Source: Chitinophagales bacterium
Lineage (GTDB): Bacteria > Bacteroidota > Bacteroidia > Chitinophagales > JANQFB01
Assembly (NCBI GenBank): GCA_028278085.1
Contig: JANQFB010000480.1
Coordinates: forward strand, 1-45,424
DNA: 45,424 nt
Direction: 5' to 3'
Shown in pieces: positions 35,616-45,424 of this stretch (position 1 is its first letter; each line of letters begins with the position of its first letter). The position numbers were made by a program, and so were the translations under genes. A model generated the notes under the pieces. The model worked only from the letters and a program-made list of their open reading frames with translations. It did no database searches and was not told where the DNA came from.

Positions 35616-36683
35616 TTACGGGAGGATCTTGCGGAGCGCTGACAGCTTCTTCCGGTTCTTCAGGGTCTTCTCGAAGCCCTCTCGAAGCTGCTCGAACGTG
35701 TAGTACCGGACGTGGTTGATCCGGAGACGCTTGTCCCTCTTGTCCTGCCAGTTCAACGCGGCCCCGATCGCCTTCGGGCCCACGAGGTCGTGGAGCTCGA
35801 TGAGGGTCCGCATGACGCCGTCACGGGTGTCCAGCGACGGCTTCTCGTTCGCGTACTTCTCACGCTCCTTCGCCAGAGAACGCCATCGGTTGTCACGCAA
35901 GGTACGCATCCACGGCTCCTTCCCGTGCTTCTTCGTCAGGTGGTCGACGAGAACGACGCCGGTGTAGTGCGCCCATGCATGATGGTCTTCCTCGAGTCGG
36001 CGATGCCCCCACATCGCGATCACGTGCCCCAGCTCGTGACACAGTCCGTAGAACAGGAACTTGCCGGTCCGGGTGGGTGACGAGAACTTCTTCTTGTCGA
36101 TGACGGGGAAGTCGATCTCCGAGTGCCAGGGATACTGGGGCGCGAAGTGCGGAGGCCGGGTAATGCGCTCTTCCAGGTGGACGCGCACCCGCAGCTTCTT
36201 GCCTGGGACCTTGCTCCACTCCTTGAATCCGAAGACCTCGTCGTAGCCGTCGAGGACCGCGTCCATCACGTCGGCGAACTGCTCCAGGTAGGGCTCGTCG
36301 AGACCACCGAGCCCGCGCACGAGGAACCGATCACGGGAGACGGCGGTTCCGAGGGCGTCTGCCCCGGCCTGGTCGCTCTTCGACAGCCGGGCGCGGATAC
36401 GACGAAAATCGGTCATCAGATCGAGATCGAGCGCGGCCTCGCCACATCGCTTGAGGGCCGCGTGCACCGCCGGCGACGGTTTCTTCTTGAGCAGGGCATC
36501 GAGCGCCCGCTTCCGCGTCGCCGCGTCCTTCTTCACGAGCGCCGCCTCGCGGTTCTTTCCCGGCTTCCTGGCGTGCGCGTCGTTGACCTTCTTGACCGAT
36601 TTCTCGTACGCAGCCGCGTTCCGCTCGGCCTGTGCGGAGAGCGGAGCGACCAGAACCACCAGCGCGAGGGAGACGGCTCTCAT
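35616..36683 (-). CDS. Exported HELGH zinc metallopeptidase-like protein
   Basis: The protein has 355 residues from the ATG at 36683, chosen because AAGGAGGT stands seven bases before it and MRAVSLALVVLVAPLSAQA is a good signal peptide; the frame continues upstream without meaning. Residues about 20-100 are Lys/Ala-rich and helical. The zinc motif H216-E-L-G-H220 lies in FYGLCHELGHVIAMWGH, with acidic residues 11-12 positions on (EEDHHAW) as the possible third ligand. This is the gluzincin layout. The spacing does not fit metzincins (HExxHxxGxxH). The substrate is unknown; a secreted or periplasmic peptidase is the straightforward reading. Confidence 0.75.
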   Translation of the reverse strand: MRAVSLALVVLVAPLSAQAERNAAAYEKSVKKVNDAHARKPGKNREAALVKKDAATRKRALDALLKKKPSPAVHAALKRCGEAALDLDLMTDFRRIRARLSKSDQAGADALGTAVSRDRFLVRGLGGLDEPYLEQFADVMDAVLDGYDEVFGFKEWSKVPGKKLRVRVHLEERITRPPHFAPQYPWHSEIDFPVIDKKKFSSPTRTGKFLFYGLCHELGHVIAMWGHRRLEEDHHAWAHYTGVVLVDHLTKKHGKEPWMRTLRDNRWRSLAKEREKYANEKPSLDTRDGVMRTLIELHDLVGPKAIGAALNWQDKRDKRLRINHVRYYTFEQLREGFEKTLKNRKKLSALRKILP

Positions 36684-36741
36684 GTCGGACCTCCTTCTTC
36701 GGAGACGCGCCGGACGCGCGTTGGTTCTAAGCGACTGCTGG

Positions 36742-37581
36742 TCATGCCCGGATTCCGCGGACGAACCGTCGTACGACGTTGCCCAGCGCCCACCGGCGGT
36801 ACCGGGCCGTCGAGCGGACATCGTCCAGGGGCCGGACCTCCGCTCGAGCTGCCGACGCCGCGTCATCAGCCGCGGCTGCGTCGGGGACGCGACCCGTCAG
36901 GACGCCCTCGGCGGCCCGGAGACGCACGGGGGTCGGGGCGAGGCTCCCAGCCCCGATCCTGACATCGCGCAGGGCTCCGTCCGCTAAGGAGGCCGACATC
37001 GCGACGACCACCTTCGAGATGGCCTGCGCCTCGCGCGTGCCGACCTTCCTGAACGCCTGCCACGTCGTGGAGGACGGGCGAGGTATTCGGATCCGGACCA
37101 ACAGCTCACCCTGCCGCAACGCGGTCTTCCGGTAGTCCTGGTGGAACGACTCGTACGCGATCTCGCGCGTCCCCTGCGTGCCACCCAGCACCAGGGTCGC
37201 GTCCAGCGCCAGCAGCACCGGAAGCGCGTCGCCGGCCGGAGAAGCATTGACGATGTTGCCGCCCAGGGTGGCGCGGTTCTGAATCTGCCAGCCCCCGATG
37301 GTCGCCGCGGCCTCGGCAAGCGACGACAGGTGGGACCGGACGAGGGGATCCCGACGCAGCTCGGTGAACGTACATCCCGCGCCGAGATCGATGACGCCAC
37401 CGTCCTCGCGCACGCCCTTCAGCTCGGGCAGCCGGGACAGGTCGACGACGGCGGCGTGACGGCGGCCGGTCGCCAGGTCGGCGACGAGGAGATCGGTGCA
37501 CCCAGCGACGGCAACGGCTACCGGATCGGCCATGAGGCGGATCGCGTCGCCGAGGGAGGTCGGCCGATGCGCCACGGTCAT
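36742..37581 (-). CDS. Molybdenum hydroxylase FAD-binding subunit (XdhB/CoxM-like)
   Basis: The protein has 279 residues from the ATG at 37581, which overlaps the upstream stop (ATGA). The family motifs are VAGCTDLLV (usually AGGTDLLV; one Gly is Cys here), ATIGGWQIQNRATLGGNIVN followed by ASPAGD, ALDATLVL, and a C-terminal region with FRKVGTREAQAISKVVVAMS. It carries electrons from the 2Fe-2S clusters to FAD and then to NAD or another acceptor. Together with 37578-38048 and 38045-40222 it forms a three-subunit enzyme of the xanthine dehydrogenase/aldehyde oxidase family. Confidence 0.88.
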   Translation of the reverse strand: MTVAHRPTSLGDAIRLMADPVAVAVAGCTDLLVADLATGRRHAAVVDLSRLPELKGVREDGGVIDLGAGCTFTELRRDPLVRSHLSSLAEAAATIGGWQIQNRATLGGNIVNASPAGDALPVLLALDATLVLGGTQGTREIAYESFHQDYRKTALRQGELLVRIRIPRPSSTTWQAFRKVGTREAQAISKVVVAMSASLADGALRDVRIGAGSLAPTPVRLRAAEGVLTGRVPDAAAADDAASAARAEVRPLDDVRSTARYRRWALGNVVRRFVRGIRA

Positions 37582-38048
37582 GACGCCTCCTCCTTCGCGG
37601 TCGCCGCGCGCAGCACGGCGCGCAGGATGCGTTCGTAGCCGGTGCACCGGCACAAGTTTCCCGCCAGCGCATCACGCACCGCGTCCCGATCCGGTGCGGG
37701 GTCCTTGGCGAGGAGCGCGTGCGCGGTCACGGCGATCCCCGGTGTGCACGCACCGCACTGAACGCCACCCTCGGTGAGCATGGCCGACGCCAGCGCGTCT
37801 TGACCCGCGGCATCGATCACGCCGGCCGACGTCACGATCGACGCGCCATCCGCCTGGAAGACCGGGACGAGGCAAGCGCAGACCGGTTGGTCGTCCAGGA
37901 GCACGGTACAGGAGCCGCACTCGCCCTCGCCGCAGCCTTCGCGTACGCCCTTGGCCCCCGCGTCGCGCAGAACGTCCAGGAGCCGATCCATGGGGTCGCG
38001 CTCGACAAGGATGCGACGGCCGTCGACGATCAGTGCGTGTCGGCTCAC
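37578..38048 (-). CDS. Molybdenum hydroxylase 2Fe-2S subunit (XdhC/CoxS-like)
   Basis: The protein has 156 residues from a GTG at 38048, which overlaps the stop of the Mo subunit (GTGA). The plant-ferredoxin cluster motif is CGEGECGSC with a further C at VCAC; the second cluster motif is QCGACTPG and LCRCTGYERI. These two 2Fe-2S clusters link the molybdenum centre to FAD. The length is normal for the family. It overlaps both neighbours by four bases, so the three subunits are made in coupled fashion. Confidence 0.92.
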   Translation of the reverse strand: MSRHALIVDGRRILVERDPMDRLLDVLRDAGAKGVREGCGEGECGSCTVLLDDQPVCACLVPVFQADGASIVTSAGVIDAAGQDALASAMLTEGGVQCGACTPGIAVTAHALLAKDPAPDRDAVRDALAGNLCRCTGYERILRAVLRAATAKEEAS

Positions 38049-40222
38049 GGGGCGTCCTCCATGAGCTCGAGCAGGCGCTCGGGCGTCGCGGGCACCGACG
38101 ACGCCGCGATCCCGGTCGCGTTCTCGATCGCTGCGAGCGTGGCGGGGGCTCCCGCGTCCATCGGGATCTCACCGACGCCCTTCGTGCCCAGCGGGCCGGC
38201 GGGAGAGGGATTCTCGACCAGCCGCACGTCGAGCTCGGGGGCGTCACGCGTTGTCGGGATGAGGCAGGTCTGCAACCGGTCGTTCAGGTAGCGACCGTTC
38301 TCGCACTTGACCTCCTCCAGGTATGCCCAAGCGACGGCCTGCAGCGTTCCACCCTCGATCTGACCGGCGCAAAGCGCAGGGTTCACGGCGCGTCCCACGT
38401 CACAGGCGACGGTGACCTTCCTGGGCGTGACGAGCAGGGTGTCCGGATCGACGGACACCTCCACGACGTCGCAGATCCACCCGTAGGCCGGGTACGCAAC
38501 TCCGCGATACGTGGACTCGTCGAACGTTGCACCCGGCGGTGTCTGGTGCATCGTCTCCGCCTTCAACGGACCGTTCGCGGCGATCCACGCCGCGGCTCGC
38601 TCCTGGAAGGGTTCGGGGCCGTCTCCGACGCGCCCCCGGATCTCGCGGGCGGCGCGATGCAGCAACGAGCCGACGATCATCACCGTTCGCGACGCGACGG
38701 TGGGGCCGGAATCAGGGACGAGGTGCGTATCCGGCGGGCGAATGCCAACGTCCTCCGGGAAGACCCCGAGAGCCTCGGCGACGATCTGCTGGAACACGAC
38801 CTCTGTTCCCTGGCCGAAGTCGGTCGATGCCGACAGGACCCAGGGGCGACCGCCGTCGTCGACCTCGATGCCCGCCCGGGCTCTGAGTCGACGCTCGCCG
38901 TCGCCCGTGAATCCCGATCCGTGCCACGCCAGGGCGATGCCGATGCCGTCGCGTGGCGCACCGTCGTCCAAAGCGTCCACGCGCGCGGACTCGTTTGTCT
39001 TCCACCGTGTGAGGAAGTCGGCCCGGCGTGCCGTCGTCTCGAGGACCTCCAGGGCCGACGTGCTCGCGTCCAGCACCTGGCCCGTGGGCGTGACGTCGCC
39101 GTCGCGGTACGCGTTGATGCGCCGGGCGGTGAGAGGATCGATCCCGAGCCGTCGCGCGATCTGGTCCATCTGACGCTCCGCCCCCAGCTGGCTCTGTGGC
39201 GCTCCGAAACCGCGGAACGCTCCGTTGGGCGGCGTGTTCGTCTTGAGGACGCGCCCTCGGATGCGCACGTTCCGGCACCGATACGGGCCGCCGGCATGGA
39301 TCACGGCGCGGCTGAGGACGACGGGGGACAGGGTCACGAAGGCCCCGCCATCGAGCAGGACCTCGATGTCCTGGGCGATCAGGGTGCCGTCCCCGGAGAC
39401 CGCCGTCCGGTGCGTCACTCGTGCGGGATGGCGCTTGGTCGTCCCGATGATGTCCTCGTGCCGGTCGTACAGGAGCACGACCTCGTGACCGGACTTCCAG
39501 GCCAGCAGGGCAGCGTGGGCCCCGATCTGGTCCGGGAACTCCTCCTTGCCTCCGAACCCTCCGCCGGTCGTCGCCTGCGTGACGCGGATCTCGAAGCCCG
39601 TCGGTGCGAAGACCGCTTCGAGTGCGTGCTGGAGGTAGTACGGGCACTGGAGGGAGCCGACCACCGTCAGCACCCCGCCTTCGACGCGGGCGAGCATGCC
39701 CTGCGTCTCGATGTACACGTGCTCCTGCAGGCCGCTCTCGAACGTCCCCTCGATCACGTGCTCCGCGTCGGCGATGGCGACGTCCACGTCGCCGTGGTCG
39801 ATGGAGCAGGACGCCAAGACCTCGTGCGCGGCGTCGAGACCGAGCACGGGCTCCGAGGGTTCGACCTCCACGCTGACGAGATCGGCCGCCGCCCTCGCGC
39901 GCGCCCGGGTCGGCGCCGCGACGAGCGCGACGGGCTGATTGAGGTGCTCGATCGTTCCGTCCGCGAGCACCGGCCAGTCGTTCTGGATGACCGGCAGCAC
40001 GTTGGGGCCAGGGAGGTCGGCCGCCGTCACGACGACGACGTCAGGGTCTGCGGCACGTGCCGCCGCGGCGTCGATCGCGAGCACCGTCCCGCAGGCGACG
40101 GACGTGCGCACGGTTGCTCCGTGCCAGGTGTCCTCGCCGGCAAGGTCGTCGACGTAGCCGGCGGTTCCGCGAAGCTTGTCCAGCCCGTCGGACCTCGGCG
40201 GGCTCGTTCCGATGACGCCCAT
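38045..40222 (-). CDS. Molybdenum hydroxylase catalytic subunit (XdhA/CoxL-like)
   Basis: The protein has 725 residues from the ATG at 40222 (MGVIGTSPPRSDGLDKLRG), where family similarity begins; the frame continues upstream to 40459 in Arg-rich sequence without meaning. Key motifs are TTGGGFGGKEEFPDQ, GAFRGFGAPQ and the late KGVGEIPMDAG, whose Glu is the catalytic base. The AYRGAGR signature of CO dehydrogenase is absent, so xanthine dehydrogenase or aldehyde oxidase activity is more likely. The enzyme hydroxylates a purine, N-heterocycle or aldehyde with water as oxygen source and needs molybdopterin. No cofactor-insertion gene is seen next to it. The substrate is not decided by the sequence. 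Confidence 0.88.
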   Translation of the reverse strand: MGVIGTSPPRSDGLDKLRGTAGYVDDLAGEDTWHGATVRTSVACGTVLAIDAAAARAADPDVVVVTAADLPGPNVLPVIQNDWPVLADGTIEHLNQPVALVAAPTRARARAAADLVSVEVEPSEPVLGLDAAHEVLASCSIDHGDVDVAIADAEHVIEGTFESGLQEHVYIETQGMLARVEGGVLTVVGSLQCPYYLQHALEAVFAPTGFEIRVTQATTGGGFGGKEEFPDQIGAHAALLAWKSGHEVVLLYDRHEDIIGTTKRHPARVTHRTAVSGDGTLIAQDIEVLLDGGAFVTLSPVVLSRAVIHAGGPYRCRNVRIRGRVLKTNTPPNGAFRGFGAPQSQLGAERQMDQIARRLGIDPLTARRINAYRDGDVTPTGQVLDASTSALEVLETTARRADFLTRWKTNESARVDALDDGAPRDGIGIALAWHGSGFTGDGERRLRARAGIEVDDGGRPWVLSASTDFGQGTEVVFQQIVAEALGVFPEDVGIRPPDTHLVPDSGPTVASRTVMIVGSLLHRAAREIRGRVGDGPEPFQERAAAWIAANGPLKAETMHQTPPGATFDESTYRGVAYPAYGWICDVVEVSVDPDTLLVTPRKVTVACDVGRAVNPALCAGQIEGGTLQAVAWAYLEEVKCENGRYLNDRLQTCLIPTTRDAPELDVRLVENPSPAGPLGTKGVGEIPMDAGAPATLAAIENATGIAASSVPATPERLLELMEDAP

Positions 40223-40283
40223 GAATCCCGCGCGCAGTGTAAACGCAACTCCCGCGTGCTTCTGCGGGCGTCTTGGGCGCTCC

Positions 40284-42530
<2,247 letters not shown>

Positions 42531-42584
42531 GCCCGCAACTATACGCTCACAGAGAGCGCGCCGTGCAGTTCCCCGGGCGAACCG

Positions 42585-43388
42585 CTACTCAGGCGTGACG
42601 GAGATCACCACGTCGTCGACGTACAGGTGGTGTGTCGACTCTGCCGTCCACTTGCCCCCGAGGTAGACGTTGAGCCAGACCGCCTCCACCTTGAGGGTGG
42701 GCACGTCCCGAAAACGGATGTCCGACTTCTCGAACACGGAACGTCCGTCGACCTTGGCCGTCAGCCGGCCATCCGACTTGCCGGGAGTGTTCAGCCTGAT
42801 GTGCTGGTCGATGCGGTACCAGCGGTCGTTCACCAGCGACGCGTGCTTCGCGTCCCAGACCCAGTTGGAGCCGTACTTTCCCTTCATGTCGGCGTGGTAG
42901 CAGTAGAAGCCGACGCGGGTGCCACCCCGCTCGCGCCCCTTGAACAGGCCTCGTGCGGACCACCCGTCCGTCCCGTCGACCTTGCGCCCGCCCCAGCCCG
43001 ACCGACCGTAGGTACCGGAGAACCCGGGGAGCTTGCCCCCGCGCTTGGGAGTCCAGTCGCTCGCGAAACGGATCCGGTAGCTGAACCAGGCCTCATCCGG
43101 CTCCGATCCGAGCTGCTGCTTGAACCGGTAGAGGATGCTGGCGCCGTAGTGCCCCCCCTTGTCGACGCGGATCCTCAACGCGCGCCCGCTCCGGGGCTCG
43201 AATCCGCGTTCGGGATCCGTGCGGACGAGCTGGCACCGCGCCGGGGCTTTCTTCATCCCGAACGCGCGCCACCAATCGTCCTTCTCGAACCCGCAGGTGA
43301 AGGGTGCCGGCTCCTGCTCCTGCTTCTTGGCCTGGGCGGCGAGTCCACAGACGAGGAGCGCTGAAGTGGCCAGTACCCGGACGATCAT
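42585..43388 (-). CDS. Exported polysaccharide lyase family 14-like protein
   Basis: The protein has 267 residues from the ATG at 43388, which overlaps the upstream stop (ATGA); the frame above it is not coding. MIVRVLATSALLVCGLAAQA is a signal peptide. The domain motifs are GASILYRF, DEAWFSYRIRFASDWTPKRG, GKLPGFSGTYG, RWYRIDQHIRLNTPG and DGRLTAKVDG, ending in HHLYVDDVVISV. This is the beta-jelly roll found in alginate-lyase-like PL14 proteins and in many uncharacterised planctomycete proteins. Activity on a uronic-acid polymer is possible, but I cannot confirm catalytic residues. Confidence 0.65.
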   Translation of the reverse strand: MIVRVLATSALLVCGLAAQAKKQEQEPAPFTCGFEKDDWWRAFGMKKAPARCQLVRTDPERGFEPRSGRALRIRVDKGGHYGASILYRFKQQLGSEPDEAWFSYRIRFASDWTPKRGGKLPGFSGTYGRSGWGGRKVDGTDGWSARGLFKGRERGGTRVGFYCYHADMKGKYGSNWVWDAKHASLVNDRWYRIDQHIRLNTPGKSDGRLTAKVDGRSVFEKSDIRFRDVPTLKVEAVWLNVYLGGKWTAESTHHLYVDDVVISVTPE

Positions 43389-44902
43389 CGCTTCAAGATA
43401 CACCGCGCCGCCAGGCGCGCGGACCCCATCCACGGGTTCGGGCCGGGGTGACTGCCCGGACCGCACAGGAACAGCCCCTGGATGGGTGTCGCGTGGTCAG
43501 CGCAGGTGATGTTGGGGCGCAGCGACAGCATCTGGTCGAGGCCCATCTCTCCGTGGTGCACGTGGCCGCCTCTCAGGCCCAGCTCCGATTGGAGGTCCAC
43601 GGGCGTGAGCAACTCCTGCTCAATGATCCGGTCCTCGATGCCCGGTGAGTGACGGGCCAGCGTCTTCAAGACGTTGCGCCCGAAGGACGCGCGGGTCTCG
43701 TCCGACCAGCCGGCGCGCAGCTCGAACGGAGCGAAGTGCGCCATGATCGAGACGACGTGATGATCTTGCGGTGCGAGCGACGGGTCGACGAGCGAGGGGA
43801 CGCGGACGTCGAGGACGGGATGCTCGCTGAACTCGCCGTACTTGACCGCATCGAACGCCCGTTCGATGTCGTCCAGCGAAGCGCCCGTGCGGGCGATGTC
43901 GAAGGGCCGTCCGTCCCCGTCGACGAAGGGCGGTGGTCCCTCGATCGCGAGATGCACTTTCGCGGTCGTACCGCGGCACCGCCAGCCCGTGAGGTCATGG
44001 GCGAGCTCGGGTGGGACGTCCAGCGGCGAGAGCAGGTCGAGGATCGTCGTCTTCGGGTCGAGAGCCGATGCCACGACGGAAGCGTCCACCGTGTCTCCGC
44101 GTTCCAGGGCGACGCCCGCCGCGCGTCCGTCGCGGCACCGTATGGCCGTGACTCTCGCATCGGTGCGGATCTCGACGCCCGCCGCACGTACGGAGTCCTC
44201 GAGCGCCTCGACGAGCGCTGCCGGGCCACCCGCGACGTCGGGCCCGGCGACGGCCTCGCGAAACAGCAGGTTGGCGGCCGTTCCGGCCGACCAGGGCCCG
44301 CCCCACAGCCCCTCCATGGCCGGCCCCGCGAGACCGGCCTTCAGGCGATCGTCCCGGAACCACTCGTTGAGCCAGTCGGCGGCGCACATCGGCGGAACGC
44401 GAAGGAACTCCGTCATGGTGCGTCCACCCAGCTTCCGCATCGCGCGTCCGAGGCGGACGGCAGGCCAGGCGAGGCGCGGCAGTGACCCGTCCAGCGGCGG
44501 TGGGGGTTCGTCGAGCAGCCGGTGGACGACGGGAGACACCTTGTCGATCCAGGCCCGCCATGCGGCGAAGCGATCGACGTCCGGCCCTGCCTCCGGCCGA
44601 CCCTGGATCATCGCGATCCCGTCGCCGTCCTCAACCGCCAGGAGCACGGGTGGGGCCGAGTACCGGACGAGCCCATGCCGATCGAGCTCGAGTCGTTCGA
44701 CGACTTCAGGGTGCAGTCTCGACGCGTCGTGCAGGATCCCTGGCGCGGTGAAGCCCTCGTGGAACGTACGAGGCGCCGCGAGACCGCCGAGGACGGTCCG
44801 CGCCTCCAGCACGACGACGCTTCGTCCGGCCCTGGCAAGCAGGCCGGCCGTGGCGAGTCCATCGATGCTGGCGCCGATGATGATCGCGTCGTACGTGCTC
44901 AT
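43385..44902 (-). CDS. FAD-dependent oxidoreductase, phytoene desaturase / PYROXD2-like
   Basis: The protein has 505 residues from the ATG at 44902. The N-terminal dinucleotide-binding motif is AIIIGASIDGLATAGLLARA with VVVLEARTVLGG; the usual GxGxxG reads GASIDG, so the second glycine is Ser. The end reads PIQGLFLCGPGSHPGPNPWM, the C-terminal FAD motif. It is very similar in layout to the upstream neighbour that begins outside the window, so this is a tandem pair. The stop overlaps the PL14-like ATG (ATGA). Members are carotenoid-type desaturases and related oxidases; no carotenoid genes are nearby, so the substrate is open. There is no signal peptide. Confidence 0.8.
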   Translation of the reverse strand: MSTYDAIIIGASIDGLATAGLLARAGRSVVVLEARTVLGGLAAPRTFHEGFTAPGILHDASRLHPEVVERLELDRHGLVRYSAPPVLLAVEDGDGIAMIQGRPEAGPDVDRFAAWRAWIDKVSPVVHRLLDEPPPPLDGSLPRLAWPAVRLGRAMRKLGGRTMTEFLRVPPMCAADWLNEWFRDDRLKAGLAGPAMEGLWGGPWSAGTAANLLFREAVAGPDVAGGPAALVEALEDSVRAAGVEIRTDARVTAIRCRDGRAAGVALERGDTVDASVVASALDPKTTILDLLSPLDVPPELAHDLTGWRCRGTTAKVHLAIEGPPPFVDGDGRPFDIARTGASLDDIERAFDAVKYGEFSEHPVLDVRVPSLVDPSLAPQDHHVVSIMAHFAPFELRAGWSDETRASFGRNVLKTLARHSPGIEDRIIEQELLTPVDLQSELGLRGGHVHHGEMGLDQMLSLRPNITCADHATPIQGLFLCGPGSHPGPNPWMGSARLAARCILKR

Positions 44903-44906
44903 GGAG

Positions 44907-45424
44907 TCACCATCGCCTCAGCATGGCGCGCGCCGCGTTCTTGCCCGGTGCGCCCATGATCCCGCCGCCGGGGTGGGTCCCCGAGCCGCACATCCACAGG
45001 TTCTTGATCGGCGTCTTGTAGCGGGCCCAGCGCGCGGTCGGGCGCTGGAAGAAGAGCTGCTCGAGCGAGAGCTCTCCGTGGAAGATGTTGCCCTCCGTGA
45101 GTCCGAACTCCTGCTCGAGGTCCCAGGGGCTGAGCACCTGTCTGTGCAGGATGATGTCCTTCAGGTTCGGGCAGTACTCCGAGAGCGTGTCGACGACGGC
45201 ATCACCGAATGCCTCGCGCTGGTTCGGCCAGTCCTCGGGCCCCTCCTTCAGCTTGTAGGGCGCGTACTGGACGAAGATCGACATCATGTGCTTGCCCGGC
45301 GGGGCGATGGACGGGTCGGTCAGGCTCGGTATGACGACATCCATGAACGGGTGGCGCGACCACGCGCCGTACTTGGCATCGTCGTATGCACGCTCCAGGT
45401 AGTCGATGGACGGTGCGATGGTGA
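44907..45424 (-). CDS. 3' part of a second phytoene desaturase / PYROXD2-like oxidoreductase
   Basis: About 172 residues are visible; the frame is open to the right edge (TIAPSIDYLERAYDDAKYG and on). The C-terminal FAD motif is PIKNLWMCGSGTHPGGGIMG and the protein ends AARAMLRRW. It aligns throughout with the last third of 43385-44902 and lies four bases before it, so the two are tandem paralogues in one transcript and may form a heteromer. The first ATG inside the window (45344) is internal and not the start. Confidence 0.8.
   Translation of the reverse strand, partial: TIAPSIDYLERAYDDAKYGAWSRHPFMDVVIPSLTDPSIAPPGKHMMSIFVQYAPYKLKEGPEDWPNQREAFGDAVVDTLSEYCPNLKDIILHRQVLSPWDLEQEFGLTEGNIFHGELSLEQLFFQRPTARWARYKTPIKNLWMCGSGTHPGGGIMGAPGKNAARAMLRRW

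Noticed and set aside
44608-44862. Minus-strand frame of 84 codons inside the PYROXD2-like gene
   Set aside because: A different frame of the same strand as a well-supported gene; the translation has no family character.

Overview
The window looks like two unrelated bacterial genomes joined at about position 27,702. Bases 1-27,702 are AT-richer and have Bacteroidota features: three secreted proteins, two with type IX secretion (T9SS) C-terminal sorting domains, plus A/T-rich starts without clear Shine-Dalgarno sites. Bases from about 27,703 to 45,424 are strongly GC-rich with Shine-Dalgarno sites, and the gene content (sialidase-like protein, golvesin-type FAD oxidoreductase, di-haem peroxidase, CehA-type hydrolase, secreted metallopeptidase) suggests a high-GC, possibly planctomycete-like, bacterium. 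The join cuts a tail-collar gene inside its collagen repeat and a sialidase-like gene inside its reading frame. A chimeric assembly or clone is therefore the simplest reading; a real recombination event is less likely.

Left block. Positions 1-157 hold a decayed copy of the 3' end of a giant phage-like gene whose better-preserved copy starts at 3,038. Between the copies lie two plus-strand secreted-protein genes (511-2031, FGE-sulfatase fold; 2053-2982, 27-residue repeats plus T9SS domain). From 27,702 down to 3,038 everything is on the minus strand and reads as a podovirus/crAss-like tail and ejection module. In transcription order it holds a tail collar protein, two small connector-like proteins, a small unknown, a ring/connector-like protein, two tail-fibre-like proteins, a small unknown, a beta-helix spike, a small beta-sandwich protein, a large tail structural protein with a YWTDG motif, an RCC1/T9SS gene (apparently host-type cargo), an internal virion-like protein, a 530-residue unknown and a giant polyvalent protein. 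The giant protein has a DdrB/ParB-like domain, a zincin HEIGH motif and an LPD38-like C-terminus. Its 5' part sits in another frame across a run of nine A, so it needs slippage or is frameshifted. No capsid, terminase, integrase or lysis gene is in the window.

The gaps of this module carry a family of small hairpins with 20-base conserved loops and compensating stem changes, usually just 3' of a stop codon. Two structural genes also carry an in-frame palindrome that encodes RSGDAT.

Right block. A sialidase-like 3' end (plus strand, with TGA where a cysteine is expected) converges on an FAD oxidoreductase and its overlapping partner. A divergently transcribed di-haem cytochrome c peroxidase follows. 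A 1.3-kb gap with three strong hairpins separates it from a long minus-strand run of ten genes with overlaps or short gaps: two tandem phytoene-desaturase/PYROXD2-like oxidoreductases, a PL14-like protein, a CehA/McbA-type hydrolase, the three subunits of a molybdenum hydroxylase (Mo, 2Fe-2S, FAD), a secreted HELGH metallopeptidase, a TolB-like propeller and an LpxL-type acyltransferase, ending in a good intrinsic terminator. I saw no tRNA, rRNA, CRISPR array or insertion sequence.
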